A DNA stretch of 53,069 nucleotides, from NCBI RefSeq assembly GCF_010365055.1, contig NZ_JAAFHA010000019.1, positions 1 through 53,069 on the forward strand, written 5' to 3'. The stretch's first letter is position 1; the number at the start of each line of letters is the position of its first letter. Positions 40,682-50,055 of the stretch are shown in pieces. A program made the position numbers and the translations under genes. Under the pieces are notes generated by a model that made no database searches, was not told where the DNA came from, and was given only the letters and a program-made list of their open reading frames with translations. This DNA is from Rhodoferax sp. (GTDB lineage: Bacteria; Pseudomonadota; Gammaproteobacteria; Burkholderiales; Burkholderiaceae_C).

Positions 40682-42220
40682 ATGACCGACCAATTGATTA
40701 TTTTTGACACCACGTTGCGTGACGGCGAACAGTCGCCCGGCGCATCCATGAACAAAGACGAGAAGCTTCGCATCGCGCGCCAGTTGGAACGCCTGAAAGT
40801 CGATGTCATTGAAGCCGGCTTCGCAGCGAGTTCCAACGGCGATTTCGAGGCCATACAAGGCATTGCCAAGGCCATCAAAGACTCCACCATTTGCTCACTG
40901 TCGCGCGCCAATGACCGTGATATTTCGCGCGCCGCTGAGGCGCTCAAAGGCGCCAACCGTGGCCGCATCCATACTTTTATTGCCACCTCCCCGCTGCACA
41001 TGGAGAAAAAACTGCGCATGACACCGGATCAGGTGTTTGAGCAAGCTCGGTTGGCAGTACGTTTTGCACGCAACCTGGTGGCTGACGTGGAGTTCAGCCC
41101 CGAAGACGCCTACCGTAGCGATGTGGACTTTCTATGTCGGGTCATTGAGGCGGCGATCAACGAGGGTGCTACCACCATCAATGTGCCCGACACCGTCGGT
41201 TACGCCATTCCTGAGCTTTATGGCACTTTCATCAAGACCTTGCGCGAGCGCGTGCCCAATTCAGACAAGGCCATCTGGTCGGTCCATTGCCACAACGATC
41301 TGGGCATGGCGGTCGCCAATTCACTGGCGGGCGTGAAAATCGGAGGTGCGCGTCAGGTTGAGTGCACGATGAACGGCCTGGGTGAGCGCGCCGGCAACTG
41401 CAGCCTGGAAGAGGTCGTGATGGCGGTCAAGACACGACGTGACTACTTCGGCCTGGACGTCGGTATCGAGACTCAACATATTTTGGCGGCCAGTCGCATG
41501 GTGAGCCAGATCACCGGCTTTGTCGTACAGCCCAACAAAGCCATTGTCGGTGCCAACGCGTTTGCGCACGCGGCCGGCATCCACCAGGACGGCGTTCTCA
41601 AAGCGCGGGACACTTACGAAATCATGCGCGCAGAAGATGTGGGTTGGAGCGCCAACAAGATTGTCCTGAGTAAAGTGAGCGGTCGCAATGCCTTCAAGCA
41701 ACGCTTGCAGGAATTGGGCGCGCAGATGGAAAGCGAGTCTGAGATTAACGCCGCATTCGCCCGGTTCAAGGAGTTGGCGGATCGCAAGAGCGAGATTTTT
41801 GATGAAGACATCCTGGCACTTGTCGGCAGTGAAAGTGTGGCTCGCGAGAACGAGCAATATGGTTTTGTTTCCCTGTCGCAACACAGTGAAACCGGGGAAC
41901 GCCCCCAAGCCAGTATTGTCTTCACCGCCGATGGCAAGGAAGTGAAAAGTTCGTCGGACGGGGATGGTCCGGTGGATGCATCGCTGAAAGCCATTGAGGC
42001 AAAGGTCCAGAGTGGTGCCGAGATGGTGCTCTATTCGGTCAACGCCATCAGCGGTTCGACCGAAAGCCAAGGCGAGGTGACGGTGCGTTTGCAGCGCAGT
42101 GGGCGTGTCGTGAACGGCGTCGGCGCTGACCCCGACATCATTGTTGCGTCGGCTAAAGCCTATTTGAGCGCGCTTAGCAAATTGCAGAGCAAGGCCGATC
42201 GGGTCGCTGCGCAAGGATAG
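40682..42220 (+). CDS. leuA: 2-isopropylmalate synthase
   Basis: 512 residues, ATG with GGAG. The catalytic TIM barrel begins [19 protein letters not shown] and has [54 protein letters not shown] and [16 protein letters not shown]. The C-terminal ~130 residues are the LeuA allosteric dimer domain ([39 protein letters not shown]) that binds leucine. It condenses acetyl-CoA with 2-oxoisovalerate as the committed step of leucine synthesis. It appears to be transcribed alone: a terminator follows at 42261. Expression is probably set by the leucine attenuator upstream, beside feedback inhibition. Confidence 0.97.
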   Translation: MTDQLIIFDTTLRDGEQSPGASMNKDEKLRIARQLERLKVDVIEAGFAASSNGDFEAIQGIAKAIKDSTICSLSRANDRDISRAAEALKGANRGRIHTFIATSPLHMEKKLRMTPDQVFEQARLAVRFARNLVADVEFSPEDAYRSDVDFLCRVIEAAINEGATTINVPDTVGYAIPELYGTFIKTLRERVPNSDKAIWSVHCHNDLGMAVANSLAGVKIGGARQVECTMNGLGERAGNCSLEEVVMAVKTRRDYFGLDVGIETQHILAASRMVSQITGFVVQPNKAIVGANAFAHAAGIHQDGVLKARDTYEIMRAEDVGWSANKIVLSKVSGRNAFKQRLQELGAQMESESEINAAFARFKELADRKSEIFDEDILALVGSESVARENEQYGFVSLSQHSETGERPQASIVFTADGKEVKSSSDGDGPVDASLKAIEAKVQSGAEMVLYSVNAISGSTESQGEVTVRLQRSGRVVNGVGADPDIIVASAKAYLSALSKLQSKADRVAAQG

Positions 42221-42260
42221 CGACAGAAGAAATTGCTTGCTTTGCTGGTAATTGTTTAAG

Positions 42261-42297
42261 AAAGTCCCGCAAGTATTTGATATTGCGCGACTTTTCT
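42261..42297 (+). terminator. Intrinsic terminator after leuA
   Basis: AAAGTC-C-CGCAA pairs with TTGCG-C-GACTTT around a ten-base loop, an 11-bp stem with one internal mismatch, followed by a short T run (TTTTCT). It lies 40 bases after the leuA stop. Confidence 0.7.
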
Positions 42298-42376
42298 GAT
42301 TAAACTGGCGTCTTTGAGAAATAGGTCTTGAAATTGGTGCAAGGCCCATTTTTGGCAGATTCCATTTGGAGACATT

Positions 42377-43417
42377 GTGCGCAAACTACTATCTTTCTTT
42401 GGTCTGGCAATTTTTGTGCTTGCGGTTTCAGTGCCGCAAGCTGAGGCCGCTCAGAAGAAGCGTCAGTTTACAAAGTCCTCCAAGAGCACCATCATTGCCA
42501 AACGAAAAGTTAGCAGGACCTTTGTGGTCGGCACGCACAAGACGGCCAGTCGCACCCGCATTGAGCCTTTGAGGCTATCGTTTGGGCAGATGGCGGGTTT
42601 GCAAGGAACACCTGACACTCTTGACTTGAAATCCAGCGTGGCTCTGGTGATCGACCAGGATACCAATGAGGTCTTGTTCAGCAAAAATGAACAGGCGGTC
42701 CTACCGATTGCATCCCTCACCAAGCTCATGACCGGACTGGTCCTGCGGGAGGCCCACCTGTCCCCCGACCAGATGATCACCATTTCTCAAGACGACGTGG
42801 ACACCGAGAAGGGCAGTTCGTCGCGTCTTGGAGTGGGAACCACATTGAGCCGCGGCGAACTCCTGCATCTGGCCTTGATGTCCAGTGAGAACCGCGCAGC
42901 ACATGCGCTGGCTCGCAGTTATCCAGGGGGCTTGCCAGTTTTTGTGAGATTGATGAACGCCAAGGCAAAATCAATTGGCATGAGCGACACGCACTATGTT
43001 GAACCGACCGGACTCTCCAGCAAGAACCAGTCCAGTGCCCGCGATCTCGCCAAACTGGTCAACGTGGCGCATGGCGATCCAATCTTGCGAGAATTGACCA
43101 CCTCGCCGGATTACCAAGTGGCTGTCGGCAACCGAACGCTGCAGTACAACAACACAAACCGGCTGGTCAAGAATCCATCTTGGGACATCGGCCTGCAAAA
43201 GACCGGCTACATTTCCGAAGCCGGTCGATGCCTCGTGATGCAAACAAAAATCGCCGGCCGCAAGCTCATCATGGTGTTCCTCGACTCGGCGGGCAAGCTA
43301 ACCCGCATCGGCGACGCCGAGCGGGTTCGCCGATGGGTCGAGTCCAAGCCTGCCATCCGGTCGGCATCGGTTCCTTTGGCTAGCGCCGCTGTTGATGAGA
43401 TAGCTGCTTTTCAGTAA
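42377..43417 (+). CDS. pbpG: D-alanyl-D-alanine endopeptidase (penicillin-binding protein 7 type)
   Basis: 346 residues from a GTG start preceded by GGAGA. A signal peptide (MRKLLSFFGLAIFVLAVSVPQAEA) sends it to the periplasm. The three active-site motifs of low-molecular-weight PBPs are present: SxxK in PIASLTKLMTG, SxN in LMSSENRAAHALARSYPGG, and KTG in GLQKTGYISEAGRCLVM. A Lys/Arg-rich stretch (QKKRQFTKSSKSTIIAKRK) follows the signal peptide. It trims peptidoglycan cross-links. It ends 11 bp before the convergent iclR-type gene. The last codons (GATAGCTGCTTTTCAG) resemble the first half of the interspersed repeat. Confidence 0.93.
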   Translation: MRKLLSFFGLAIFVLAVSVPQAEAAQKKRQFTKSSKSTIIAKRKVSRTFVVGTHKTASRTRIEPLRLSFGQMAGLQGTPDTLDLKSSVALVIDQDTNEVLFSKNEQAVLPIASLTKLMTGLVLREAHLSPDQMITISQDDVDTEKGSSSRLGVGTTLSRGELLHLALMSSENRAAHALARSYPGGLPVFVRLMNAKAKSIGMSDTHYVEPTGLSSKNQSSARDLAKLVNVAHGDPILRELTTSPDYQVAVGNRTLQYNNTNRLVKNPSWDIGLQKTGYISEAGRCLVMQTKIAGRKLIMVFLDSAGKLTRIGDAERVRRWVESKPAIRSASVPLASAAVDEIAAFQ

Positions 43418-43428
43418 GAACTCAAGCG

Positions 43429-44220
43429 TTAAGCGCTTTTGCCTTCAGTCTTAAAACCCATACTGGCTGAGATTTCCTGGGCGGTTGCCTGGAGCTTGGG
43501 CAACCATTCATCTTCCAGACGATCCGCGGGTGAAGAAATTGACAAGCCAGCCACCAGCGTGCCTTGATCATCGTAAATGCCAGCGGCCATGCAACGCACG
43601 CCAAGCTCAAGTTCTTCGTTGTCATGGGCATAGCCGTACCGACGCACTTTCGAGAGTTCCTTCTCCAACGCTGACAGGTCGGTCAGGCTGTTTTTCGTAT
43701 GACCGCTCAAGCCTGTTCGTGTGGCGTAAGCCCGGACCCGTTGTGGATCATCCGTGGCCAGAAACAATTTTCCGACCGATGTCAGATGCAGCGGAGCCCG
43801 CCCGCCAATAGCTCGCACCACCTGCATGCCCGAGCGCTCACTGTACGCTCGTTCAATGTAAATAATCTCGTCGCCCTGGCGCATACTTAAATTGACCGGC
43901 TGCTGAATCATTTTATGCAACTTGCGCATCGGCAGCAGCGCCGCGTCACGCACATTAAGTCGGTTCTTGACCAGATTTCCCAGTTCCAGCAGGCGCATGC
44001 CCAGCCGGTAGCTGCCAGGTTGCGCACGATCGACAAAACGACCGGTGGCCAAGTCATTTAACAAGCGGTGGGTGGTAGAGGGGTGCAGACCAGTCTTCTC
44101 ACTGATCTCCTTGAGCGAAATTGATTCCTTTCTTGACGCCAAAACATCCATCAAGGCAAACATGCGCTCAATCACTTGAACGGTTGGGGTGCTCGGGATG
44201 CCGGACTCGATAATTCGCAT
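43429..44220 (-). CDS. IclR-family transcriptional regulator
   Basis: 263 residues with an AGGAG box before the ATG. The N-terminal winged helix-turn-helix (~15-80) reads VIERMFALMDVLASRKESISLKEISEKTGLHPSTTHRLLNDLATGRFVDRAQPGSYRLGMRLLELG. The effector domain (~95-255) contains AIGGRAPLHLTSVGKLFLA, GYAHDNEELELGVRCMAAGIYDDQGTLVAGLSISSPADRL. IclR proteins of this type sense aromatic or short organic acids. The neighbours (pbpG convergent, bpt downstream on the same strand upstream of its start) give no clue to the target. Confidence 0.94.
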   Translation of the reverse strand: MRIIESGIPSTPTVQVIERMFALMDVLASRKESISLKEISEKTGLHPSTTHRLLNDLATGRFVDRAQPGSYRLGMRLLELGNLVKNRLNVRDAALLPMRKLHKMIQQPVNLSMRQGDEIIYIERAYSERSGMQVVRAIGGRAPLHLTSVGKLFLATDDPQRVRAYATRTGLSGHTKNSLTDLSALEKELSKVRRYGYAHDNEELELGVRCMAAGIYDDQGTLVAGLSISSPADRLEDEWLPKLQATAQEISASMGFKTEGKSA

Positions 44221-44299
44221 GGTTGCTCCTGAATGACTGCGCCCATTTTATCTTGTGAAATAGACGGCAAGGGTAAACCCTTTTGCACAGGACTTTGAC

Positions 44300-45061
44300 T
44301 CAGGACAATGGCAATGCGGGCGGGCCTGGAATATCTGTACCCCAGACCCCTGACACCAGATACTCCAGCGGACTGAACCTCGTCTTGTAATTCATTTTTC
44401 GACTGTCCTTGATCCAGAATCCCAAGTAGACATACGCGAGCCCCAATTTTCTGGCTTCGGCGATTTGCCAGAGAACGCCGTAGGTGCCCAAACTGTCACG
44501 GATCTGGGGATCGTAGAAGGTGTAAACCGCTGACAAGCCATCTTCGAGCACATCCAGAATTGAGACCATCTTCAGGCAACCCGGCGTGCCATTGGCCAGC
44601 GTCTCCCGGAATTCAACCAGTTGCGAATTGACATGGGATCGCAGTAGAAACTGCGTGTATTGATCGACGCTGTCCTCATCCATGCCCCCGCCGGCATGTC
44701 GCGTGCTTTGATAGCGCAAATACAGCTCATAGTGTTCCTGAACAAGGCAGGGTTCGAGCACCCTCGCCTGCAAGCCGCAATGGCGTGACCAGGCGCGGCG
44801 TTGACTTCTGTCAGGTACAAACTTGTCAACCAACACCCGAACCGGTATGCAAGCGTGGCAGCCTTCACAGCAGGGTCGATAGGTAAACAAGCCGCTACGT
44901 CTGAATCCTTGACGCACCAACTCGCTGTAAATGACCTCATCAACCAGATGGCTTGGCACCGCCACTTGCGAGCGTGCTTGCCGTCCAGGCAGATAGCTGC
45001 AGGGGTAGCTTGAGGTGGCATAGAACTGCAGCGCGTTCAACGGGCGTTCCTGGAGTTGCAT
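44300..45061 (-). CDS. bpt: Aspartate/glutamate leucyltransferase (N-end rule, Bpt)
   Basis: 253 residues from the ATG at 45061 with GAGGT upstream; a longer frame at 45124 overlaps aat. The Cys-rich N-terminal ATE domain reads [16 protein letters not shown] and [19 protein letters not shown]. The GNAT-like C-terminal domain has [36 protein letters not shown] and the [28 protein letters not shown] motif. It adds leucine to proteins with N-terminal Asp or Glu, marking them for ClpS/ClpAP. It follows aat by 10 bp, so the two N-end-rule transferases form one operon. Confidence 0.95.
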   Translation of the reverse strand: MQLQERPLNALQFYATSSYPCSYLPGRQARSQVAVPSHLVDEVIYSELVRQGFRRSGLFTYRPCCEGCHACIPVRVLVDKFVPDRSQRRAWSRHCGLQARVLEPCLVQEHYELYLRYQSTRHAGGGMDEDSVDQYTQFLLRSHVNSQLVEFRETLANGTPGCLKMVSILDVLEDGLSAVYTFYDPQIRDSLGTYGVLWQIAEARKLGLAYVYLGFWIKDSRKMNYKTRFSPLEYLVSGVWGTDIPGPPALPLS

Positions 45062-45071
45062 CACGTGGACC

Positions 45072-45836
45072 TCACGTTGACGTTGATGTCGGCGCCAGCA
45101 ACTGTTGCCAGAATTGGCAGTCAAACTTCCAGTTGGGCCCGGCTTGGGCGAGTCCTGCTGCCACCCGCTTCAAAAACAGATCGCGCGCCATTTCACTCGC
45201 ACCCAGCGAAGCCAGGTGGGGAGTGTTTTGCTGGCAATCAATCTGGCCGATGCCATGATGACGGCAGAACGCGACCAAGGCCGCCAAGGCAATCTTGGAG
45301 GCATCACTGACACGGCTGAACATCGATTCCCCAAACACGGCTTTGCCCAGCGCCACGCAGTACAAGCCGCCGGCAAGCTCGCCATTGACCCAGGTTTCCA
45401 CGCTGTGGGCCAACCCAGCGCGGTGCAATCGGTCATAAGCGGCAATCATGTCAGGCACGATCCAGGTCCCAGATTGACCCGTGCGCTCACGGCTGGAGCA
45501 GGCTTGAATGACTTGTTCAAAGGCGAAGTCAATCCGAATTTCGCAACCCGGCGTCTGGCAGAACTGCCGTATCGTTTTCTTGAAGGAACGGTGCAATCGA
45601 AAATTGGCGACATCGAGCACCATTCTTGGATCCGGGCTCCACCACAACGTGGGCTGCCCCTCGCTGTACCAGGGGAAGATGCCCTGGCTGTAGGCGCGGC
45701 GCAAGGTCTCAACATCCAGCACACCGCCTGCGGCCAACAATCCGGGCGCGGGAGAATCTTCGTCCCAAGCCTGACTCGGTGGAGGAAAGTCTTGATTGGA
45801 ATCCAGCCATGGCAACGGTGGCGATTGAGAAGACAT
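45072..45836 (-). CDS. aat: Leucyl/phenylalanyl-tRNA--protein transferase
   Basis: 254 residues. Diagnostic blocks are the N-terminal [55 protein letters not shown]-type [69 protein letters not shown] and the late [15 protein letters not shown]. It attaches Leu or Phe to proteins with N-terminal Arg or Lys. It is first in the aat-bpt operon and divergent from tRNA-Pro, with only 54 bp between. No clear RBS is visible before the ATG at 45836. Confidence 0.96.
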   Translation of the reverse strand: MSSQSPPLPWLDSNQDFPPPSQAWDEDSPAPGLLAAGGVLDVETLRRAYSQGIFPWYSEGQPTLWWSPDPRMVLDVANFRLHRSFKKTIRQFCQTPGCEIRIDFAFEQVIQACSSRERTGQSGTWIVPDMIAAYDRLHRAGLAHSVETWVNGELAGGLYCVALGKAVFGESMFSRVSDASKIALAALVAFCRHHGIGQIDCQQNTPHLASLGASEMARDLFLKRVAAGLAQAGPNWKFDCQFWQQLLAPTSTST

Positions 45837-45890
45837 TATTCAATGTTAACCGCGGATTTGATACGGCAACCCGCTACAATGCCACCTCGT

Positions 45891-45967
<77 letters not shown>

Positions 45968-45978
45968 TTAATCAAGAC

Positions 45979-46014
45979 AAAGGCCTCTAAGTAGCGATAC
46001 TCAGAGGCCTTTTT
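45979..46014 (+). terminator. Intrinsic terminator after tRNA-Pro
   Basis: AAAGGCCTCT pairs with AGAGGCCTTT around a 14-base loop and is followed by TTTT. It lies 11 bases beyond the tRNA end. Confidence 0.9.
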
Positions 46015-46085
46015 CATTGGCAAATCAGTCAATTGCAGTGCAACGACGTACGAAGCAGTATCTTGTACGCAAAATGGAGCCACAC

Positions 46086-47243
46086 ATGCCCGTCATCACC
46101 AACATCGAAGACCTGCGCGTTCTGGCGCAACGGCGGGTGCCGCGCATGTTCTACGACTACGCCGACTCCGGTTCCTGGTCTGAGGGCACCTACCGCGCCA
46201 ACGAGGCCGACTTCCAGACGATCAAGCTGCGTCAGCGGGTGGCCATCAACATGGACAACCGGAGCACCGCCAGCACCCTGGTCGGGTTACCCGTGGCCAT
46301 GCCGGTGGCACTGGCACCGGTGGGCTTGACCGGCATGCAGCACGCCGACGGCGAGATTCTGGCGGCGCGTGCCGCGAAGAAATTTGGCGTTCCCTTCACG
46401 CTGTCCACCATGAGCATCTGCTCGATTGAAGACGTCGCTGCCGGCACCGACAACCACCCGTTCTGGTTCCAGGTGTACGTGATCCGCGACCGGGGCTTTA
46501 TGGCGCGTCTGATCGAACGCGCCCGCGCCGCCCACTGCTCGGCGCTGGTACTCACGCTGGATCTGCAAATCATGGGCCAGCGCCACAAGGACCTGAAGAA
46601 TGGCCTCAGCGCGCCACCCAAATTGACCCTGCCCAATATCCTCAACATGATGACAAAGCCGCGCTGGGCCATGGGCATGCTGGGCACCCGCCGACGCGGC
46701 TTCGGCAACGTGGTCGGCCACGTGATGGGGGTGGACGACATGAGCTCACTGACGCAGTGGTCGGCGCAGCAGTTTGATCCGACGCTGAACTGGAACGATG
46801 TGGAATGGATCAAGAAGCTCTGGGGTGGCAAGTTGATCCTCAAAGGCATCCAGGACCCTGAAGATGCACGCCTGGCCGTCAACGCCGGGGCTGACGCCCT
46901 GATCGTCTCCAACCACGGCGGGCGCCAGCTCGACGGCGCCGAGAGCAGCATCCGCGCCCTGCCCCGCGTCGTGGCGGCCGTGGGCAAAGACATCGAGGTT
47001 CACATGGACGGCGGCGTGCGCAGCGGGCAAGACGTGCTCAAGGCCCGTGCTCTGGGTGCGCGCGGCGTCTACATTGGCCGCGCCTACACCTACGGCCTGG
47101 GCGCGCTGGGTGAAGCGGGTGTCACCCAAGCGCTGGAAATCATCCACAAGGAGCTCGACTTGACGATGGCTTTTTGCGGCCGCACCGACATCAACACGGT
47201 GGACAGCAGCATGCTGCTGCCGGGGACTTACGCTTCAAACTGA
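46086..47243 (+). CDS. lldD: L-lactate dehydrogenase (FMN-dependent alpha-hydroxyacid oxidase family)
   Basis: 385 residues from the ATG at 46086 with GGAG; an ATG four codons earlier is also possible. FMN and active-site motifs are FYDYADSGSWSEGTYR (Tyr), LAPVGLTGMQHADGE, FWFQVYVIRDRGFMARLIERA, VLTLDLQIMGQRHKDLKNG, LILKGI, and IVSNHGGRQLDGA with the catalytic His, then MDGGVRSGQDVLKARALGA. It oxidises L-lactate to pyruvate and feeds the quinone pool from the inner membrane face. Related enzymes act on other 2-hydroxyacids, so the substrate is likely but not certain. Confidence 0.93.
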   Translation: MPVITNIEDLRVLAQRRVPRMFYDYADSGSWSEGTYRANEADFQTIKLRQRVAINMDNRSTASTLVGLPVAMPVALAPVGLTGMQHADGEILAARAAKKFGVPFTLSTMSICSIEDVAAGTDNHPFWFQVYVIRDRGFMARLIERARAAHCSALVLTLDLQIMGQRHKDLKNGLSAPPKLTLPNILNMMTKPRWAMGMLGTRRRGFGNVVGHVMGVDDMSSLTQWSAQQFDPTLNWNDVEWIKKLWGGKLILKGIQDPEDARLAVNAGADALIVSNHGGRQLDGAESSIRALPRVVAAVGKDIEVHMDGGVRSGQDVLKARALGARGVYIGRAYTYGLGALGEAGVTQALEIIHKELDLTMAFCGRTDINTVDSSMLLPGTYASN

Positions 47244-47254
47244 CTGGCAAGCGA

Positions 47255-49933
47255 TCACAGCGTCTGCGTCACCAGCTTGAAGTCAGCATCCTCCGGGAAC
47301 TGCTTGATCTGGAAGCCCAGGCCCTTCATCAGTTTGAGCATGGTCGGGTTCTTGGCCAGCACCAGGCCCTCAATCTCGGACAAGCCCTTGTCCCGTGCCA
47401 CGTCCATCACCGACAGCATCAGCCGCGAGCCCAGGCCCTGGCCCTTGAAGTCATCGGACACCACCAAAGAGAACTCGCAGGTTGTACGATCCGGGTTAGT
47501 GATGTAGCGCGACACGCCCACGATGCGCGGCACCTCGCTCACTTCGCCATCCGCGCCGACATGGCGCTCGCGGTGGATCGCCACCAGGGCCATTTCGCGG
47601 TCATAGTCGATCAGCGTGAAGCGCGACAGCATGGTCGCGGGCAATTCCTGCATGGACGAGACAAAACGGAAGTACCGGCTTTCGGGCGAGAGCTTGCGCA
47701 CAAATTCCTGGAGCATGCTGGCGTCGTCCGGGTGCACCGGGCGCACCGTGTATTCGCCGCCACCCTTGAGCGGCCACACCTGCTCGTAGCGCGACGGATA
47801 GGGCAGGATCGCCAGGTGGTTGTAATGGCGCGCTGACGGCGGCGTGTTGTCGATCACAATGCGCGCATCCACCGCCACGGCGCCGGTCTCATCGACGATG
47901 ATCGGGTTGATGTCCATCTCACGCAGTTGCGGCAGCTCGCACACCATCTCCGACACGCGCAACAAGATCTGCTCCAGCGCCTCCATGTTGATCGGGGCGG
48001 CGCCACGCCACTCGCCCAGCGTCTCGGCCACGCGCGCGCGCTCAATCAAGCGGCGTGCCAGGAATTGATTCAGCGGCGGCAACTCCATCACGCGGTCATT
48101 GATCAGCTCGATCATGGTACCGCCCGAGCCAAAGGCGATCACCGGGCCAAAGGGCTCGTCGGTGACCATTCCCACAAAGACTTCGCGCCCACGCTTGTGG
48201 CTCGACATGTTCTGGATCGTCACGCCATTGATGCGCGCTTGCGGCTGCAGCCGGGCCACCGCCTCCATCATTTCAAGATAGGTGTCGCGCACGCCCACGG
48301 CATTGAGGACATTGAGCACCACGCCCTGCACGTCGGACTTGTGGCTGATGTCGGGCGAGTCAATCTTGAGCGCCACCGGAAAACCCAGTTGGGTTGCGAT
48401 CATGATTGCCTCGTTCACGCTGCGCGCCAGAATGGTCCGGGTGACCGGAATATGAAAGGCCGCCAGCAGCGACTTGGACTCCATCTCGGTCAGCACCTTG
48501 CGCCGCTCGGCCAGCACGCTCTCAATCAACATGCGGGCACCCTCGACGTCGGGCTTGGCCAGGTCCGACATCGGCGGGGGCGTCTGCTGCAGCAGCTGCT
48601 GGTTCTGGTAAAAGGCCGCGATATTGCCAAACGCGCCCACCGCCGCCTCCGGCGTGCGAAAGGTCGGAATCACCGCGTCGCTCAGGATGCGTCGGGCGTC
48701 ACCCACGGTGGCGTCTCCCATCAAGCAGGTAAACAGCGGCTTGCCCAGCTTCTTGTTGACCTCCGCCAGCGCCGTGGCAATGCTCGCAATGTCGACACCC
48801 ATTTTGGGCGAGCAGATGGCCAGGACACCATCGACCTGAGGGGCCTTGGCCGCCGCATGCACTGCTGCCTTGAAGTGCTCGGGGCCTGCGTCTTCCGAAA
48901 TATCAATCAGGTCGCACAGTGAGGCCAGGGGCGGCAACTCAGGCTTGAGCGCCTGCGCCTGCGCCTCCGTCAGGCAAGCCAGCTGCAGGTTGATCTCGGT
49001 TACCCAGTCGGCCGCCAGCACACCGGGGCCGCCGCCATTGGTGACAATGGCCAAGCGGCGCCCGACCGGGCGGTAGCGCGAAGCCAGGCACTTGGCCGCC
49101 GAGAACAGCGCCACAAACGAGCGCACCCGCACCGCACCGGCGCGTCGCAAGGCGGCGTCAAACACATCGTCGCTGCCAACAATGGTGCCCGAATGCGTCA
49201 GTGCGGCCCGGTTGCCTGCGGCCCGGCGCCCCCCCTTGAGCACCACCACCGGCTTGACATTGGCTGCCGCGCGCAGCGCACTCATGAAGCGGCGCGCGTT
49301 GCTGATGCCCTCCAGATAGACCACGATGCTGTGCGTGTGCGCATCGGAGGCCAGAAAATCGAGCACCTGGGCCATGTCCACGGCGGTATTGGGCCCCAGA
49401 GACACCACGGTCGAAAAGCCCACGCCGTTCTTTTGCGCCCAGTCCAGAATGGACGCAGTCAAGGCGCCCGATTGCGACACCAACGCCAGCGGCCCCGGGG
49501 CGCTCAAGGCACCCGCCACACTGGCGTTGAGCCGCAGGTGCGGCCTTTGAAACCCCAGGCAATTGGGCCCCAGCAGATTTATGCCGTCACGCCGGGCAAT
49601 CTTGTTCAGCTCGGCGGCCAGGGCGGCGTCGATGCCGCTGGAAATCACCAGCGCGGCGCGGCAATTGATGCGCCCGGCAATTTCCAGCGCGGCTGCCACC
49701 TCATCCGCAGGCAGCGCAATGATCGCCAGATCGGCCTCGGTGTGTGCCAAGTCGGCCAGGGTGCCGGCATAGTTGATATCCAGAAACACCAGCGTACCGG
49801 TAAAGCGCTGCGCCCGAATCGCCTGGTGCAGCGCCTGCGCCTGCGCCGTCTGGCCCGATGGATCGTCGGCCTTGCCTATGAAGACAGCGATCGAGTTCGG
49901 TGAAAAAAGTGGCGTGAGAAAGTGCTTGTCCAT
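47255..49933 (-). CDS. ADP-forming acyl-CoA synthetase / GNAT acetyltransferase fusion (Pat-like)
   Basis: 892 residues from the ATG at 49933. Order of domains: CoA-binding Rossmann fold (~1-130, FSPNSIAVFIGKADDPSG, LLGPNCLGF), succinyl-CoA-ligase-like domain (~145-460, LVSQSGALTASILDWAQ), ATP-grasp (~490-710, FPVALKIDSPDISHKSDVQGVVLN, FGSGGTMIELINDR, EMDINPIIVDETG), and a C-terminal GNAT domain (~730-892, CEFSLVVSDDFKGQGLGSRLMLSVMDVARDKGL). This is the layout of lysine acetyltransferase Pat/YfiQ. Unlike YfiQ, which lacks it, His247 in ALTHSGTIVGSDDVFDAA matches the phosphorylatable histidine of active ADP-forming synthetases. It converges on lldD, 11 bp apart. Confidence 0.92.
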   Translation of the reverse strand: MDKHFLTPLFSPNSIAVFIGKADDPSGQTAQAQALHQAIRAQRFTGTLVFLDINYAGTLADLAHTEADLAIIALPADEVAAALEIAGRINCRAALVISSGIDAALAAELNKIARRDGINLLGPNCLGFQRPHLRLNASVAGALSAPGPLALVSQSGALTASILDWAQKNGVGFSTVVSLGPNTAVDMAQVLDFLASDAHTHSIVVYLEGISNARRFMSALRAAANVKPVVVLKGGRRAAGNRAALTHSGTIVGSDDVFDAALRRAGAVRVRSFVALFSAAKCLASRYRPVGRRLAIVTNGGGPGVLAADWVTEINLQLACLTEAQAQALKPELPPLASLCDLIDISEDAGPEHFKAAVHAAAKAPQVDGVLAICSPKMGVDIASIATALAEVNKKLGKPLFTCLMGDATVGDARRILSDAVIPTFRTPEAAVGAFGNIAAFYQNQQLLQQTPPPMSDLAKPDVEGARMLIESVLAERRKVLTEMESKSLLAAFHIPVTRTILARSVNEAIMIATQLGFPVALKIDSPDISHKSDVQGVVLNVLNAVGVRDTYLEMMEAVARLQPQARINGVTIQNMSSHKRGREVFVGMVTDEPFGPVIAFGSGGTMIELINDRVMELPPLNQFLARRLIERARVAETLGEWRGAAPINMEALEQILLRVSEMVCELPQLREMDINPIIVDETGAVAVDARIVIDNTPPSARHYNHLAILPYPSRYEQVWPLKGGGEYTVRPVHPDDASMLQEFVRKLSPESRYFRFVSSMQELPATMLSRFTLIDYDREMALVAIHRERHVGADGEVSEVPRIVGVSRYITNPDRTTCEFSLVVSDDFKGQGLGSRLMLSVMDVARDKGLSEIEGLVLAKNPTMLKLMKGLGFQIKQFPEDADFKLVTQTL

Positions 49934-50055
49934 ACCGGGTCCTGTTGGAAAAAGAGCTGCTGCACCGCAGCATAACCACTTTTGCAGCATTGCCACTCGC
50001 TTTTTGGTGTCAGTGCTTGACTCAAAGCAAAGCCGGTACGCGCTATCCTCCTCTC

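Noticed and set aside
43392..43440. GATAGCTGCTTTTCAG at the end of pbpG as another repeat copy
   Set aside because: It has the first box but not the GGCT box at 20 bases; at most a truncated copy.
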